DNA of 34,121 nucleotides from Haplomitrium mnioides (Eukaryota > Marchantiophyta > Haplomitriopsida > Calobryales), in NCBI GenBank assembly GCA_049999725.1, contig JBNGIS010018849.1:1-34121 (forward strand), written 5' to 3'. Under the pieces are notes generated by a model. The model saw only the letters and a program-made list of their open reading frames with translations. It was not told the DNA's origin and did not search any database. Below are positions 9,600 to 20,172 of the stretch, one piece after another. Each line of letters begins with the position of its first letter. The stretch's first letter is position 1. Position numbers and translations under genes: made by a program.

Positions 9600-11541
9600 A
9601 AAACCACTACAATGAAAGACATTTCTTATGACTCTTTAAAGTTCCAAAAAGATGAGCTGGCATCTGCTTAAAACCCTTTCAAAATCCTATGAATTGCATG
9701 ACTTGTCCATGGAAACTTATTTTTCAAAAGACATTCAGCCGGATAGGTTTTTGAAGAGACGTAGTACATAAGAGAGGTAAGGGAGAGGGGATTAGCAGGC
9801 CATCAAGGTAGTCTCTACAATCTCATGCTCTTGCTTGAAGAACTCATATGCAAGATTGAGCATCCAATGAACTTGTATTAATTAGCCCATCCAATCACTC
9901 AAGGCTGCTTCAACCACTTGACTGTGGAAACTCAAATATCGCAAACATCTCTTTGCCTCTCAGTGCAATCACCAAAATCTATTTGATAATGAACATGCCT
10001 TTGCAAGATCATATAAAAAAGCAATGTCTGCAGATGCTATTGCTTGAAGCAGCAACCACATGAAAAGTTGAACAGTCAAGAAACCAAATAAGCTCCAAAA
10101 TCTACAAACATGAGTGTGAGAAACTTTTTAAAATTTGTAACTCATATGTTACTCAAAGAGACTCAAAATCTGTTCAATAAGAAACATGCCTCTGCGAGAT
10201 GAAGATGAATCAATGATGGAAGTATAGATGCACAAAGTAGGCTTAAATGAAAGAGATATATGCAAGGCTTTTTAAAACACGATAAAGACAAAAAACATTA
10301 ACCTACAAGAAAAAAAGACAAAATCTCAAAGTTGAAGTAGAAGCTCAAACTTGCAAAGCCCAATGAAGGTAAATGTGACAATGATGAAGTTGATGAATGG
10401 ATTCGTCTTACAAAAAAGAATAGAAGAACAAATCAAAGAAATGAAGAAATATTGCAACATCAGGTATTGAATCATAGTTGGTAGAAGGAAAACACTACAA
10501 TAAAAATTTGCAACAACAAATTCACAACAGAAACTGACTCAGAAGAGTATTCAATGAGCATTAAATTTGTTTGTAGAGATTTGTATACTATATCTGCTTA
10601 AAATCACTAGGAAGTAGAGGTTCAAAGAAGCAAATTGATAACTAGTTGAAGAAAAACTATCAAAGAAAGAACCAAAAAGATTAGGAATGAGAAATTGTGA
10701 GCTAAAACCAAGGAATAATCATGCAATGCTCAATGAAGGCATAGTCGACAAAGAATATGTAATTAAGAATGATTTTTTTTCCAGCGCTATATATTTGCAC
10801 AACAAAGCTCCTCCTAAAAAATACCTATATCTTGCAAAAAAAGAAAGGAAATAAAAACTCAAAGGTTGCTCACACAAATATGAGTTGAAGGAGGTTGAAA
10901 AACCTACATGGGAAGAAAGAAAGGATGATGAAATTTCAATGGATTTTGTTCCTCCAGTGCTTTAATACGCTCCTCCAAAAAAAGAAAGAAAACTAAAAGC
11001 TCAAAGGTTGCTCACACGAAGGGGACTTAAAAAGGATAAAAAATTTTGCATATAAAGAAAGAAAAAATGATGAAAGCTCAATGGTGATTGCTACTCCAAT
11101 GCTCTAATACACTTGTCCAAAAAAGTAGAGACCTACAAAATAGAAAGATCGAAGCACAATGCTGAAAATTTTTCTTTGAAAAAGGAATCTGCTAGAAAAT
11201 CTCAACAACAAGAATTGAATCAAAGCTAGTAGAAGGAAAATGTTACAATAAAGACTTGTAGTAGCAATTTAGAGCAAAAGTTGACTCATAAAGAGATTCG
11301 ATGAGAAAAAAATGGTAACATAGGTATGTAGATTATATCTACTCAAAGTTGTTGAGAAGTAGAGATTCAAATAAGCAAATTGATAGGTAATAAAAAAAAG
11401 AACAAAAAATAACACGAAGGAGAAATCAATGAATAGGTGTTTTCTAAGAAATAAATATTCCTACCGATAAATGATGAATCATCAGTAACATGCTATTTTC
11501 CACAACTATCTTCATTATGGCAAATTCAATTGCTACACATA
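9600..11541. repeat. A-rich degenerate repetitive region
   Basis: The plus strand is strongly A-rich with many AAG/AAA runs and no long open frame. It contains diverged direct repeats: about 10455-10650 resembles about 11205-11400, and about 9973-10012 resembles about 10166-10202. A unit containing the phrase CTCAAAGGTTGCTCACAC recurs near 10858 and 11000. It is probably an old decayed transposon or satellite-like expansion; I cannot name the class. Confidence 0.5.
10785..11125. repeat. Diverged tandem units, about 140-170 bp
   Basis: Three partial units begin near 10785, 10955 and 11096 with CCAGCGCT, CCAGTGCT and CCAATGCT. Each runs into an AAAAAAGAAAG-type tract, and the first two then share CTCAAAGGTTGCTCACAC. 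Spacing is irregular and similarity imperfect, so this is an old tandem duplication. Confidence 0.5.
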
Positions 11542-12438
11542 TGTCACTCCCTTGTTTCAGGTCTTAACCTTTTCAGACCCTGTTTTCAGCGTGCCCCGTC
11601 GAACTTTCCCACTTGTCCTCGCCGGATCGGTGATAGATCGCCCCTTCGGTAATTCCCTCTTTGCTCGTTGGTTGGGCTCCTCCACAGATCCCCGTTAAGT
11701 GGGCTCCCCACGTCGGAAGACAGTTCGGAACCCTCTTAACCGGGTTCCCCAGTTAGGGAGGCGCAATCCCGTTAACCTTTTCAGCCCCGCCACCTTTCCG
11801 TGACGACCTTCGGGCCTCCTAGAGCCGCCACATCATCCGCGGAATCCCCTAAAGTGCTCTGGAGACGCCACATTTCCGTGGAATCTTTCAGAGCCCCCAG
11901 AGAGCTCCACATTTCCGTTAAGACTTGTGCATTCCAAAAGAAGGGTCAGACCCTCGTAGAGTGCGCTCACGCTTGCGGGATTGAGGCGTCCCCCTCTCCA
12001 TGGCCTAGCTCGCTCTTGCGATGAACCCGACTCCTCATTCCTCCCTTGATCCTTGCACCTGATGTGTGGCCGCTGTAGGCAATGTCCGCGGTCTGCTTCT
12101 CCCTCAAGTGCCTTCAGAGTTCTTCGTTGTAGACCCGCTCTTCCTCCTTCGATCGCTTTGCCTTATGTGGCCATTCCTTTCTCCTTGCGGGCATCATCTC
12201 GTGCGTTTCGATGATACTTACAAGTTCCCCTCTGCTTTCGTAGAATTTGAGCGGTGCCCTCCCTTCCTCCTCCGTTACCACTGCATCCCCTTCCTCGGCT
12301 CAGACGATCTTCTCTTAATTACTGATTGAGGTCATTCCGCTGCGTCTAAGGTACCTTTATACTTGCAAAGGGCTATTGTGCCAATGCCACTCCCGATTTC
12401 CCGAATTCCATCTTAGTGCTCCAAATCACTGGCTGACA
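11542..12438 (-). repeat. 3' LTR of the gag-only element
   Basis: It matches 16998-17844 over 847 bp (11592-12438), and its first about 48 bp match 14444-14488. Open frames inside it (for example 11800-12024) are repeated in the other copy and are not genes. Confidence 0.78.
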
Positions 12439-12455
12439 TAACTCCCCCTTCGAGT
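12439..12455 (-). other. Polypurine tract
   Basis: On the minus strand a CGAAGGGGGAG run ends three bases before the LTR start TGTCAG. This is the position expected for the plus-strand DNA primer and fixes the element's orientation. Confidence 0.6.
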
Positions 12456-12574
12456 ATGAAGCGTCCCCGCGAATACACTTCTTCTCCCTCAATTTTCTGG
12501 TGCCTCTGCTGCTCGTCGCTGGCTCGACTTTGTAGCTCCTGCAAAACAACCCCACAAAACGCCCTTCCCACGAA

Positions 12575-12604
12575 ACACACGCACACACGCACACACATAC
12601 ACAT
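12575..12604. repeat. CA/TG microsatellite
   Basis: An imperfect (CA)n run with GC interruptions lies just inside the 3' LTR of the gag-only element. Confidence 0.85.
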
Positions 12605-12785
12605 AATTTTTACCTTCGCTGGCTGAGCACCTTTGATGGAGTCATAGTTGGGCCCTCTCCCTTCTCCTCCTGATTCTCAGCCATCTTCTCCTGGTGCTCT
12701 GGTCTGTCACAGGTGTATATTTTGATTTGGTTGACAGACTCCACACCCTCCTCTGGCAGATCTTCCTCTGTCGCTTTCTTGGATC

Positions 12786-14370
12786 CTACACAAAAGTTGC
12801 GCCTCCAAATTCTAGTTTGAGGCGGTTGCAGGATCGGTGCATTCTTCTCTGATCCGGGTGACTACCCTCAGTTCTGGGATTTCTTGTCTGGCCCTTCTCC
12901 TCTAGCCTTGGTGTAGGTATGACATACACATAGGCACGACCCACAGAGCTTGTAAACATAAAACTATATACAATTCTGGCGGTGGTGAGACTGCCCATAA
13001 CAATTTCCTCCTTGACAGTAAGATCCTTTGGCTGGCTCAAGTCAAGCTCTCTCTCGGATTTGAGATCGGTTTCTCCTTCCGGTAATTTCGGATCTTCCGA
13101 GTCGCAACTGCATATTTCGATTATTGTGCCTTCCTCCACTTGAGGAGTTCCCAACTCGACGACACGTGGCGGTTGCTCGTCATGACTACCCCTAGCCGAG
13201 CACATCGATGTCGACCCCCTTCCTAGCTCAGGTTCGAGTCTCGACTCACATTGGTCTTCCAGGGGCTCCTCCTCTTGCGGTTCAGACGGTCCAGTTGTGT
13301 ACTCGCCTTCTTGCTCCATTTGGATCTTTCACTAGTCTCCTAGCATACGCGCGGATCCTTCTTCATCCGGCTCTGATTCTTCCGCCTTAGCCCAATCGAA
13401 GCCAGACGTAAGATTCTGCACCGTGATCTAGGATGTTCCTGCCTCCTCGACCACATCTAGATTGCCTAGTAATTGTCGCCCCGTGACATGCGTCAGGGCC
13501 TCTTTGTCTGCACTCTCCTCATGAGCCTTCTCCAAGGCACCATCCAATTCGCTCTCTTCTTCCGGCTCTGTCGGTTGAAACCAAATGGGGTCCTCCGCAT
13601 TGTATTCAGAATCACTCATAGATGTCCACACATGTTTCGTAGACTTTTTAGCCTTTCGCCTGTTTTTGCCCTTGCTCTTCTGATTGCGTTTGGATTTTGC
13701 CTTGGCCCTTACGTGATAACAATCCTCAGAGGCAGAGGTTTCCTTGTTTGTCTAGACTGCTTCCTCCTCTTCATACTGGGAGTGTACTGTAATTGGATAT
13801 TCAAACTTCTGCCTCCATGGTTCCGGGCAATTGAGGGAAACATGTCCGGGCTGACCGTAGTTCCAACACACTATAACAACTCTCTTCGGTGGTCAGATTA
13901 TGACCCATTCATCTGATTGTTCAGCTCTCTGAAGATTTGACATGAGGTTTGAAAGGAGGGTCTGCAATACCTCCATTTTTGAGCTCAACTCCGCTAAGCG
14001 AGCCTTCTCTCCCTTGGCAGCTCTTTTGATTGTCCACTTCCGTCTTTGCTTTGTCTTTCTTGAAGAACTCGGTTCATCAGAGCTGCTGCTAGAGGAGTCA
14101 CTGTCACTTTCCACGGTAGATGTAGAGCTCTCTTCTGTGTCTTCATTGCTGCTTGAACCATTTGAAGAATATCCTAACACATGCTTATCCCGTCTTTTCC
14201 TTCTCCCATGGTTGTGGCCCATTGCCCCTGTTGAAGAAAACTTTCACTCCTCCCCAATATGATAACTTGGCCTCTTCTGCCGGCCACTCTTCCTCAACAG
14301 ACCAACACCCAGTTGTTATGTTTCTCGGAAGTAACCTTCTCACCTTCTGACTTGAGTCTCTTGTGCACAC
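12786..14370 (-). pseudogene. Degenerate gag-like protein (coiled coil, zinc-knuckle remnant, acidic tail)
   Basis: Read from 14370 down, the frame is broken into segments 14370-14185, 14222-13893, 13631-13428 and 13319-12786. The second segment is basic, then Ser-rich, then a heptad-like Leu-rich stretch. About 40 bp further on (near 13860-13800) a retroviral CCHC knuckle is recognisable as Cys-Trp-Asn-Tyr-Gly-x-Pro-Gly-His-x4-Cys, with the second Cys changed to Tyr. A Lys/Arg-rich stretch and two acidic Glu-rich segments follow. Gag binds and packages element RNA; here stops and the lost Cys argue that it is dead. The polymerase is absent rather than merely broken. The acidic C-terminal part (13319-12786) may be a separate ORF of unknown role. 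Confidence 0.55.
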
Positions 14371-14419
14371 AGTGGTCTCTCTGGTTCGGGTTGGTCTCAG
14401 GTTTTTTCAAACCCTTGGC

Positions 14420-14437
14420 CCTCCTTCTAGCGCCAAA
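14420..14437 (-). other. Primer-binding-site-like sequence of the gag-only element
   Basis: On the minus strand, directly after the LTR end (GAGCGACA), comes TGAATTTTTGGCGCTAGAAGG. The TTTTGGCGC core at this position is common in plant Ty3/Gypsy elements of the Athila/Tat type. The tRNA was not assigned. Confidence 0.55.
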
Positions 14438-14488
14438 AATTCATGTCGCTCTCATGTTCCAGACCTTAACCTTTTCAGGTCCTGCTTT

Positions 14489-16988
14489 GACTGCAGAGGA
14501 GGACAGAATACTGGCTTTCAGGTTCTTTTATGAGATGGCCCCTTGCTAGTTACCACTTTGAGGCTCTAAGGATTCTTTCTTTCCTTTCCAGCCTTTAACG
14601 CACCACTCACTCTCTTCGCTTGATACTCAAGTCAATCAATCAATCATGCATCCCAGGCTCACATTCATAACCCCCAACTTATCTTCATGTAATTCCTTCA
14701 CTTTATTTCAAGGGCTCAAGGACTCAGACCCTGCCCCCTAAATTGTGCTTGGGATAGAAGTGTGCTTGTGGCCTGCACCAAAGAACAATACAAAAGGTCT
14801 GGACTTCCCCTCTCGGGGTTGTCGCAAAATTGGTACAATTGCTCATAACTATTTTAGGATGGACTAATTCCTAAGCTATACCACTAGCTCAGAAACAGAG
14901 AGCATTTGCCCTCGGGATTTCAGATCTGTGTCAAGGGATTGGACTCCCCCTTCAGGCTGTTCCCAGGGTCTGCTCAACTGTCCTGTTGTGGCCTAATCCA
15001 ATTGTCTCTTGAATGCAAATACTGAATGCAAATCTAACTACACACAAATACACAAAGACATATATACTATGTACTGCAAGAAGAAACAGAGTCCTTGAAG
15101 GCCCTCTGGACAGATCCTCGCCAACTGATGCCTCCCTTCTGAATCCTTTGCTGGCTTACAGACTGCAGCCCAACTCCCACCCACGCACCCTTCTCCAGAT
15201 AGTCTTTTTAACTTCCCTCGCGAGAAGCCCTGAATTTACTTCCCCAGGTTAGGAAGAGAGTTTCTTTCACCCCCACCTCTAGGAGGCAGCCTTCCCGACT
15301 ACAGGTAGCCCACTCCACCCTCGAGCCTTGAAGAGTCTTACCACGCAATGCGCAGGCACTAACGCAGCCCCCCCTCTCAGCTCCACTTGAAGAATCACAC
15401 TAGAGTATACTCCGAACACCCTGGGCTGATGCATTGGCACAAAGAATCACCGAGATGACTCCAAGCTCCTCACTTGGCAGCCCCTCCTTAGTTCTCGGTC
15501 TAGTTAGAATCCCTTCGAGCTAATGTATTAATCCACCTCCGCTCTGGTCCACTGGTAAGGACGAGTTCACCTGGATCTCCCAAGCACCCAGAGCTCCTCA
15601 CTCTGCGATTCTCGGCGCCCCTCCAGTCCACCTCCGAATCCCCCTGGCCCCCTAGAACTAGTTCCCCCGCTTCACGATAGCTCCTCACTGAACTCTCGCC
15701 CCAGCCTTACCATGCGTGATTCCCTGCTTCAAGGTTGCTGTCGCAGCCTCCAATTGCTCGTGCATCAACCCCTCAATCGATGTAGTGACCCCTGCTATAC
15801 TCTCCCTGAAGCACGTGTGCCCCTACAACCAATTCTTGATCAAGATAGACCTGCTCCTCTTCGCTGGACTTTGGCAGGTTTTCTCATTAGTAACCATTTC
15901 TTGAGAAGCTGCCACTTGTCGGTTAGCCCGCGTTTCACGGGTATCAGTTGAAGCATTCAGGATTAAGGAAGATTTTTGGAGAACTCTTGGCTGAACCTTG
16001 CCTTCAATTCGTAGTGCTCTCTTTTGCAAGTTTGCGATCAGGATCGCCTCGCCGTTTGGACGCCTCAGTAATCCCGTCGCAATCTTGGTTCGATTCTCTT
16101 GAAGCATCAGTTCGAGCACAGACCCGAAGTAGTTGTCGAGGAGGTCTTCCCGCAGAGAAATCTGAAGACATTTGCTTGGGATAGGATTGGATTCGTAGGT
16201 CAACCTCGTAGATTGGCCAACCGTCGCATCTCGCGGGCAGATTCCTAGTTTTCCCTTGATTCTCCTTGTTGCCATGCCCCCGCGATCACCCGCAGACCCC
16301 CGCAAGCTGTCATGCTTCAGCAAGAGCTCACGGACCCCCGCCAGCTGCCATGTGCCCGCAAACTCCACCGAAACCGTGTCGTCAATCAGCAGAACTTCGT
16401 CGTCGTCTTTGGGACACCACAGGCGCCACGTGTCCGTGAACTCCCTCGGAACCCTGCCATACTCTTTGGAATCCCGCAATCTCCATCGGAACACCACAGG
16501 TCGCCACGTGTCCATGAAATCCCTCGGAACCCCGCCAAACTCTTCGGAATCCCGCCGTCGCCCTCGGAACACCACAAGTCGCCACGTGTTCTGCCTTCCA
16601 CGTCATCCGCAAAGCGCTGTCCGTCGCCGCCCCGCAAAGGGGTAGGCAGACCGACGCCTTGACCAGACTCCATAGTTGACCCGCGCTGACCCTGAGAATC
16701 CCTCGGGCCACCTTCGGTCGCCACGTCATCCGTCACTACGCCGTCCGATGCCGCCCCGCAAAGGGGTAGGCGGACCGACGCCTTGACTAGCTTCCGCAGT
16801 TGACTTGCGCTGACCCTCTTCCGCGGATGCCACGTCATTCGCAAAACAAATCCCTCGCTGAGTAAGAATGGTACCTGTAGTCGCCGTTTCAGCACCCGCT
16901 CGCAGTAGGAACTAAGGCTCCCTTCGCTTAACTCTTCCCTCCGCTTGATATAAGAACTATGGCTGGCTCCTCGTTGATCCCCTTCAAA
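14489..16988. other. 2.5-kb block interrupting one LTR
   Basis: The block is flanked by CTTT on both sides (14485-14488 and 16989-16992), which is compatible with a 4-bp target duplication or microhomology. It has no terminal inverted repeats (ends GACTGCAGAG and CCCTTCAAA). The left part (14500-15500) has no recognisable coding. The right part is GC-rich and holds tandem repeats. A minus-strand frame at 16575-15823 is open for 250 codons, but its N-terminal half is translated tandem repeat, so I do not call it a gene. Confidence 0.5.
16410..16820. repeat. GC-rich tandem repeats (two unit types)
   Basis: Unit type 1 is about 78 bp, near 16410-16488 and 16489-16566, starting around GGAACACCACAGGTCGCC. 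Type 2 is about 95-100 bp, near 16598-16690 and 16720-16818, containing CCGCCCCGCAAAGGGGTAGG. Both share a GTCGCCACGT core. They lie in the extra block of the 5' LTR. Confidence 0.7.
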
Positions 16989-17844
16989 CTTTCAACGTGC
17001 CCCGTCGAACTTTCCCACTTGTCCTCTCCGGATCGGTGATAGATCGCCCCTTCGGTAATTCCCTCTTTGCTCCTTGGTTGGGCTCCTCCACGGATCCCCG
17101 TTAAGTGGGCTCCTCACATTGGAAGACAGTTCGGAACCCTCTTAACCAATTTCCTCAGTTAGGAAGGCGCAATCCCATTAACCCTTTCAGCCCCGCCATC
17201 TTTCCATGACGACCTTCGGGCCTCTTGGAGCCGCCACATCATCCGCGGAATCCCTTGAAGCGCTCTGGAGATGCCACGTTTTCGTGGAATCTTTCAGAGC
17301 CCCCAGAGAGCTCCACGTTTCCATTAAGACCTGTGCATTCCAAAAGAAGGGCCGGACTCTTGTAGAGTGCGCTCACGCTTGCGAGATTGAGGCGTCCCCC
17401 TCTTCCTGGCCTAGCTCGCTCTTACGACGACCCCGACTCCTCGTTCCTCCCTCGATCCTTGCACCTGATGTGTGGCCGCTGCATGCAATGTCTGCGGTCT
17501 GCCTCTCCCTTGAGTGCCTTCAGAGTTCTTCGTTGTAGACCCGCTCTTCCTCCTCCGATCGCTTTGCCTTAGGTGGCCGTTCCTTTCTCCTCGCGGGCAT
17601 CGTCTCTTGCGTTCCGATGATACTTACAGGTTCCCATATGCTTTCGTAGAATTTGAGCGGTGCCCTCCCTTCCTCCTCCATTACCATTGCATCCCTTTCC
17701 TCGGCTCAGACGATCTGCTCTTAATTGTTGATTGAGGTCATTTTGTTGTGTCCAAGGTACCTTTACACTTGCAAAGGGCTATTGTGCCAATGCCACTCCC
17801 GATTTCCCGAATTCCATCTTAGTGCTCCAAATCATTGGCTGACA

Positions 17845-17990
17845 ATATTGCTTGCACTTAGAGAAGTATGTTGTGGCTCTGGTCTTGTCTTCAACACTTC
17901 ATCATTGATTTGGCCAATGTTGTTCTTTTGTAATGCAAAAATAGCTTGCCCACTAAATTATTCATGTGTCTCACATCCAGCTTGGGTAAC
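17845..17990. other. Spacer between two retroelements
   Basis: 146 bp with no recognisable feature, between the gag-only element and the first chromovirus LTR. It may be original target DNA. Confidence 0.4.
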
Positions 17991-18369
17991 TATAAAAGAG
18001 CTCAAAAATAAACTCCAAATGAGTAAGAAACTACAGTGAACTCTAATAGCACAAGCTAAGACCAAGAGTGCAAGCGAAAGCCAAGCAACCAAAGAACCCA
18101 AATGATTCAAGAGGAACTCCGAAATCAGGAGCGGGGCTATGAAGCCCTTCTATTTATACAATAGAAGAAAGTATCATCCCACTTACTTCACTTACAAGTC
18201 ACTTCTAATTTCAACTCTAAAAGTGATTACTTACAAGTCATTTCCAATTTCAACCTAAATACCACTTCACTTAAAGTAACTTCAAAAGCAAGAAATGATT
18301 TCAATCCTAAAAATGACCATCAACCACTTCTTTCACTCCTCTCTATTTTCTTATAAATAACACACATCA
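17991..18369 (-). repeat. 3' LTR of chromovirus A
   Basis: 379 bp matching the inverse of 29122-29499 (378 bp). Ends are TATAAAAGAG (expected TGTAAAAGAG) and CACATCA. On the minus strand it contains a TATA-like TATAAATAG. Confidence 0.82.
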
Positions 18370-19240
18370 TGTTTATACTATTACATAATCCAAATTTTCT
18401 AATCAATGACGTCCTTGTCATGACCAGCAATCTCAAATAATCGAATAGCCTCTTGAGCATTTTCAAGGTTAGAGCACGGCTACTAAGTAGCATCATGAAG
18501 TGAATATCCGTTTCACAAAACTTTATATTGAACTTGAGGATGTCACCCACATTTGAGGATTTGTTTAGCCAAAATATGGTCCACCTCATATTCTTCATGA
18601 TTATCAAGAACAATAAATGGAGGAGGAATTTGAACACAATTTGGAAAAGAAAATGGACTAAAAACAGAAGGTTTAAGTTTAGATATATGGAATACAAGAT
18701 GAATCTTCATATGAAAAGGAAGATTAAGTTTGTATGCAACGAGAAAAATAACTTGAGAAATTGAGAAAAGACCAATCCAAGGTAGAGATAACTTACGAAC
18801 TTGAGTATCAAAGAACAAAGGAAGATCATGAGTAGAAAGCATAACTTGGTTACCTAAAACACACAAAAAATCACGAAAATGTTTATTAACATAATGTTTT
18901 TGTTGATATTGTGCAATAACAAGATGGTTTTGGGCATCTTACAAAGAGGAAGATAAATGAGATAAAAAGGTAGAATGACTCAGAACATTAGAAGAGGAAG
19001 GAGAAAGCAAACCATCAAGAACAAGAGGATGTTGATCGAAATTAAAAAAGAAAGGAGAAAATCCAATACTTGCTTGTTTGGAGTTGTTGTATGCAAACTC
19101 TACAATCGGTAAGAAACTATCCCAATCCATGTGATAAACATTGATAAACGATAGAAGCATATCCTCCACGATACGATTTCCACGTTTGGTTTGCCCATCA
19201 GTTTGAGGATAATAAGTTGTAGAGGATGACATAAATCTTA
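18370..19240 (-). pseudogene. Chromovirus A integrase C-terminus and chromodomain start (broken)
   Basis: The frame at 19283-18939 begins within the integrase core: Tyr-Pro-Gln-Thr-Asp-Gly-Gln-Thr, then Val-Glu-Phe-Ala-Tyr-Asn-Asn-Ser, both hallmarks of Ty3/Gypsy integrase after the last catalytic Glu. The frame at 18866-18543 has the SH3-like GPY-type tail (Pro-Trp-Ile-Gly-Leu-Phe) and the Phe-His-Ile-Ser-Lys-Leu-Lys-Pro motif, ending with Glu-Glu-Tyr-Glu-Val-Asp, where the chromodomain begins. A frame change falls between 18939 and 18866, and another enters the chromodomain. Integrase inserted the element's DNA and the chromodomain steered it to marked chromatin; here both are dead. Confidence 0.82.
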
Positions 19241-19443
19241 TTCTCTTGTATAAATAGAAGGGCTTCATATCCTCACTAATCATTCTGGAGTTTCTCTTGA
19301 ATCACTTGGGTTCCTTGGTTGCTTGGCTTTTGCTTGCATTCTTGGTCTTAGCTTGGGCCTTGAGTTGCCTTTAGTTGATGAGCTCTATTAGAGTTCACTA
19401 TGAGTTCTTACTCATTTGGATTTGGTCCTTGAGTTCTTTTAAA
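19241..19443 (+). repeat. 5' LTR of chromovirus C, left part missing
   Basis: It matches the last about 205 bp of 29122-29499, including the phrase TTGGTTGCTTGGCTTTTGCT. The U3 part is absent; the left edge abuts integrase sequence of element A. Confidence 0.8.
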
Positions 19444-19444
19444 T

Positions 19445-19456
19445 TGGTATCAGAGC
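19445..19456 (+). other. Primer binding site, initiator tRNA-Met 3' end
   Basis: TGGTATCAGAGC is exactly complementary to the 3' end of plant initiator tRNA-Met and lies just after the LTR. This is the standard primer for many plant LTR elements. Confidence 0.9.
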
Positions 19457-19482
19457 TATGGTTCCTTTTGGTGGTGAGTTAT

Positions 19483-20160
19483 ATGGAGAATCAAGAGGCA
19501 GTGATTCAAGCAATGTAACAATGACTTGAATATATTTCATGCCTTTTGGAAGTGAGAATGAAAGAAAGAGCAACTTTTCGAGAAGAGGAGAGTTATGAGT
19601 GATTTCCAATGCCAAAAACATATAATGGGAAGATGGTTTGTGGTACATCTGAGAACTTCATATTTGATTGTGAGCAATATTTTGAAGCTACAAATATTAG
19701 AGAAGATGGTTGACAAATTTTGTTTGTGGCAAGTCAATTAGAAGGAGTTGCAAAAACTTGGTGGAGGTATCAAATAGAACAAGCACAACGTGGATTTGTT
19801 GCTTCTATTGTTTCTTAGTGTGAGTTCAAGGAAGCAATGATTTCAAGATTTAGGGTTGTAAATGCTTCTAAAGTAGCAAGAATTGGCCAAATCAAAGCAA
19901 CTTGGTACAGTGAGAAGCTATGTTACATATTTTCAAGATAGAGTTATGCAAATTCCTAATATAAGAAAAGAAGAAGCACTAAACTGCTTCGTTTGGAGAT
20001 TGAGCCTCGCACGAGAACAAAAGTTACAATAAGAGAGTCTGCTCAATTAGAAGAAGAAATGTGCATGACGAAGCAACATGACTCATTACTTACCACTACA
20101 GAAGCTAAGGCACATCCTCAACCATTCGAACAACATATTTAGATTTTCACAAGCTCTAAT
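19483..20160 (+). pseudogene. Chromovirus C gag (broken)
   Basis: It starts at ATG 19483. A Retrotrans_gag-type core is visible in pieces: Leu-Glu-Gly-Val-Ala-Lys-Thr-Trp-Trp near 19738-19765, then a Glu-Phe-Lys-Glu-Ala-Met-Ile-Ser-Arg-Phe-Arg segment near 19825. Several in-frame stops (about 19515, 19710, 19818) and frame changes interrupt it. Gag would form the virus-like particle. Confidence 0.72.
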
Positions 20161-20172
20161 GGAATTAAAATT

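Larger units (their letters stand above)
11542..17844 (-). mobile_element. Gag-only (non-autonomous) LTR retrotransposon with unequal LTRs
   Basis: Two direct repeats bound the element: 11542-12438 and a split copy at 14444-14488 plus 16989-17844. Ends are TGTCA...TGACA in form (TGTCACTC at 11542, GGCTGACA at 12438 and 17844). Polarity is minus: a polypurine tract sits beside the left LTR and a TTGGCGCTAGAAGG primer-site-like sequence beside the inner edge of the right LTR. The interior (about 2 kb) encodes only a broken gag-like protein with a zinc-knuckle remnant; no protease, RT, RNase H or integrase is visible on either strand. The long matched LTR segments are both 847 bp and differ by roughly 5 percent by eye, so the element is younger than the chromoviruses to its right. 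No clean 5-bp target duplication is seen (left flank ACATA, right flank ATATT). Confidence 0.72.
14444..17844 (-). repeat. 5' LTR of the gag-only element, carrying a 2.5-kb extra block
   Basis: Its two ends match the 3' LTR: 14444-14488 matches 11542-11586 or so, and 16989-17844 matches the rest. Between them lie 2500 bp with no counterpart in the 3' LTR. Either a segment was inserted here or the 3' LTR lost it. Confidence 0.68.
17991..19240 (-). mobile_element. Chromovirus A (Ty3/Gypsy), 3' part
   Basis: This minus-strand fragment holds the C-terminal half of integrase, the chromodomain start and the 3' LTR. It stops abruptly at about 19240, where a plus-strand LTR of the same family begins. 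Its missing upstream part is consistent with the RNase H piece at 29500-29773 on the same strand, on the far side of element C. Confidence 0.8.

Noticed and set aside
11800-12329. Plus-strand frames of 74 and 87 codons that recur near 17206-17735
   Set aside because: The repetition is explained by the two LTR copies of one element on the other strand; they are not paired genes.
15823-16575. 250-codon minus-strand open frame in the LTR block
   Set aside because: Its N-terminal half is translated tandem repeat (Val-Pro-Arg-x-Phe-type units), it matches no family I know, and it ends mid-block. Repeat-driven openness explains it better than a gene.
16382-16895. Overlapping minus-strand frames of 115 and 169 codons
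   Set aside because: Both are readings of the GC-rich tandem repeats in different frames, with no independent support.
18528-18764. Basic plus-strand frame of 78 codons
   Set aside because: It is the antisense shadow of the chromovirus A integrase tail.
19445-19456. Initiator tRNA-Met sequence as a possible tRNA gene
   Set aside because: Only a 12-nt complement of the tRNA 3' end is present and no cloverleaf can be built; position after an LTR shows it is a primer site. The same holds for 26866-26878.
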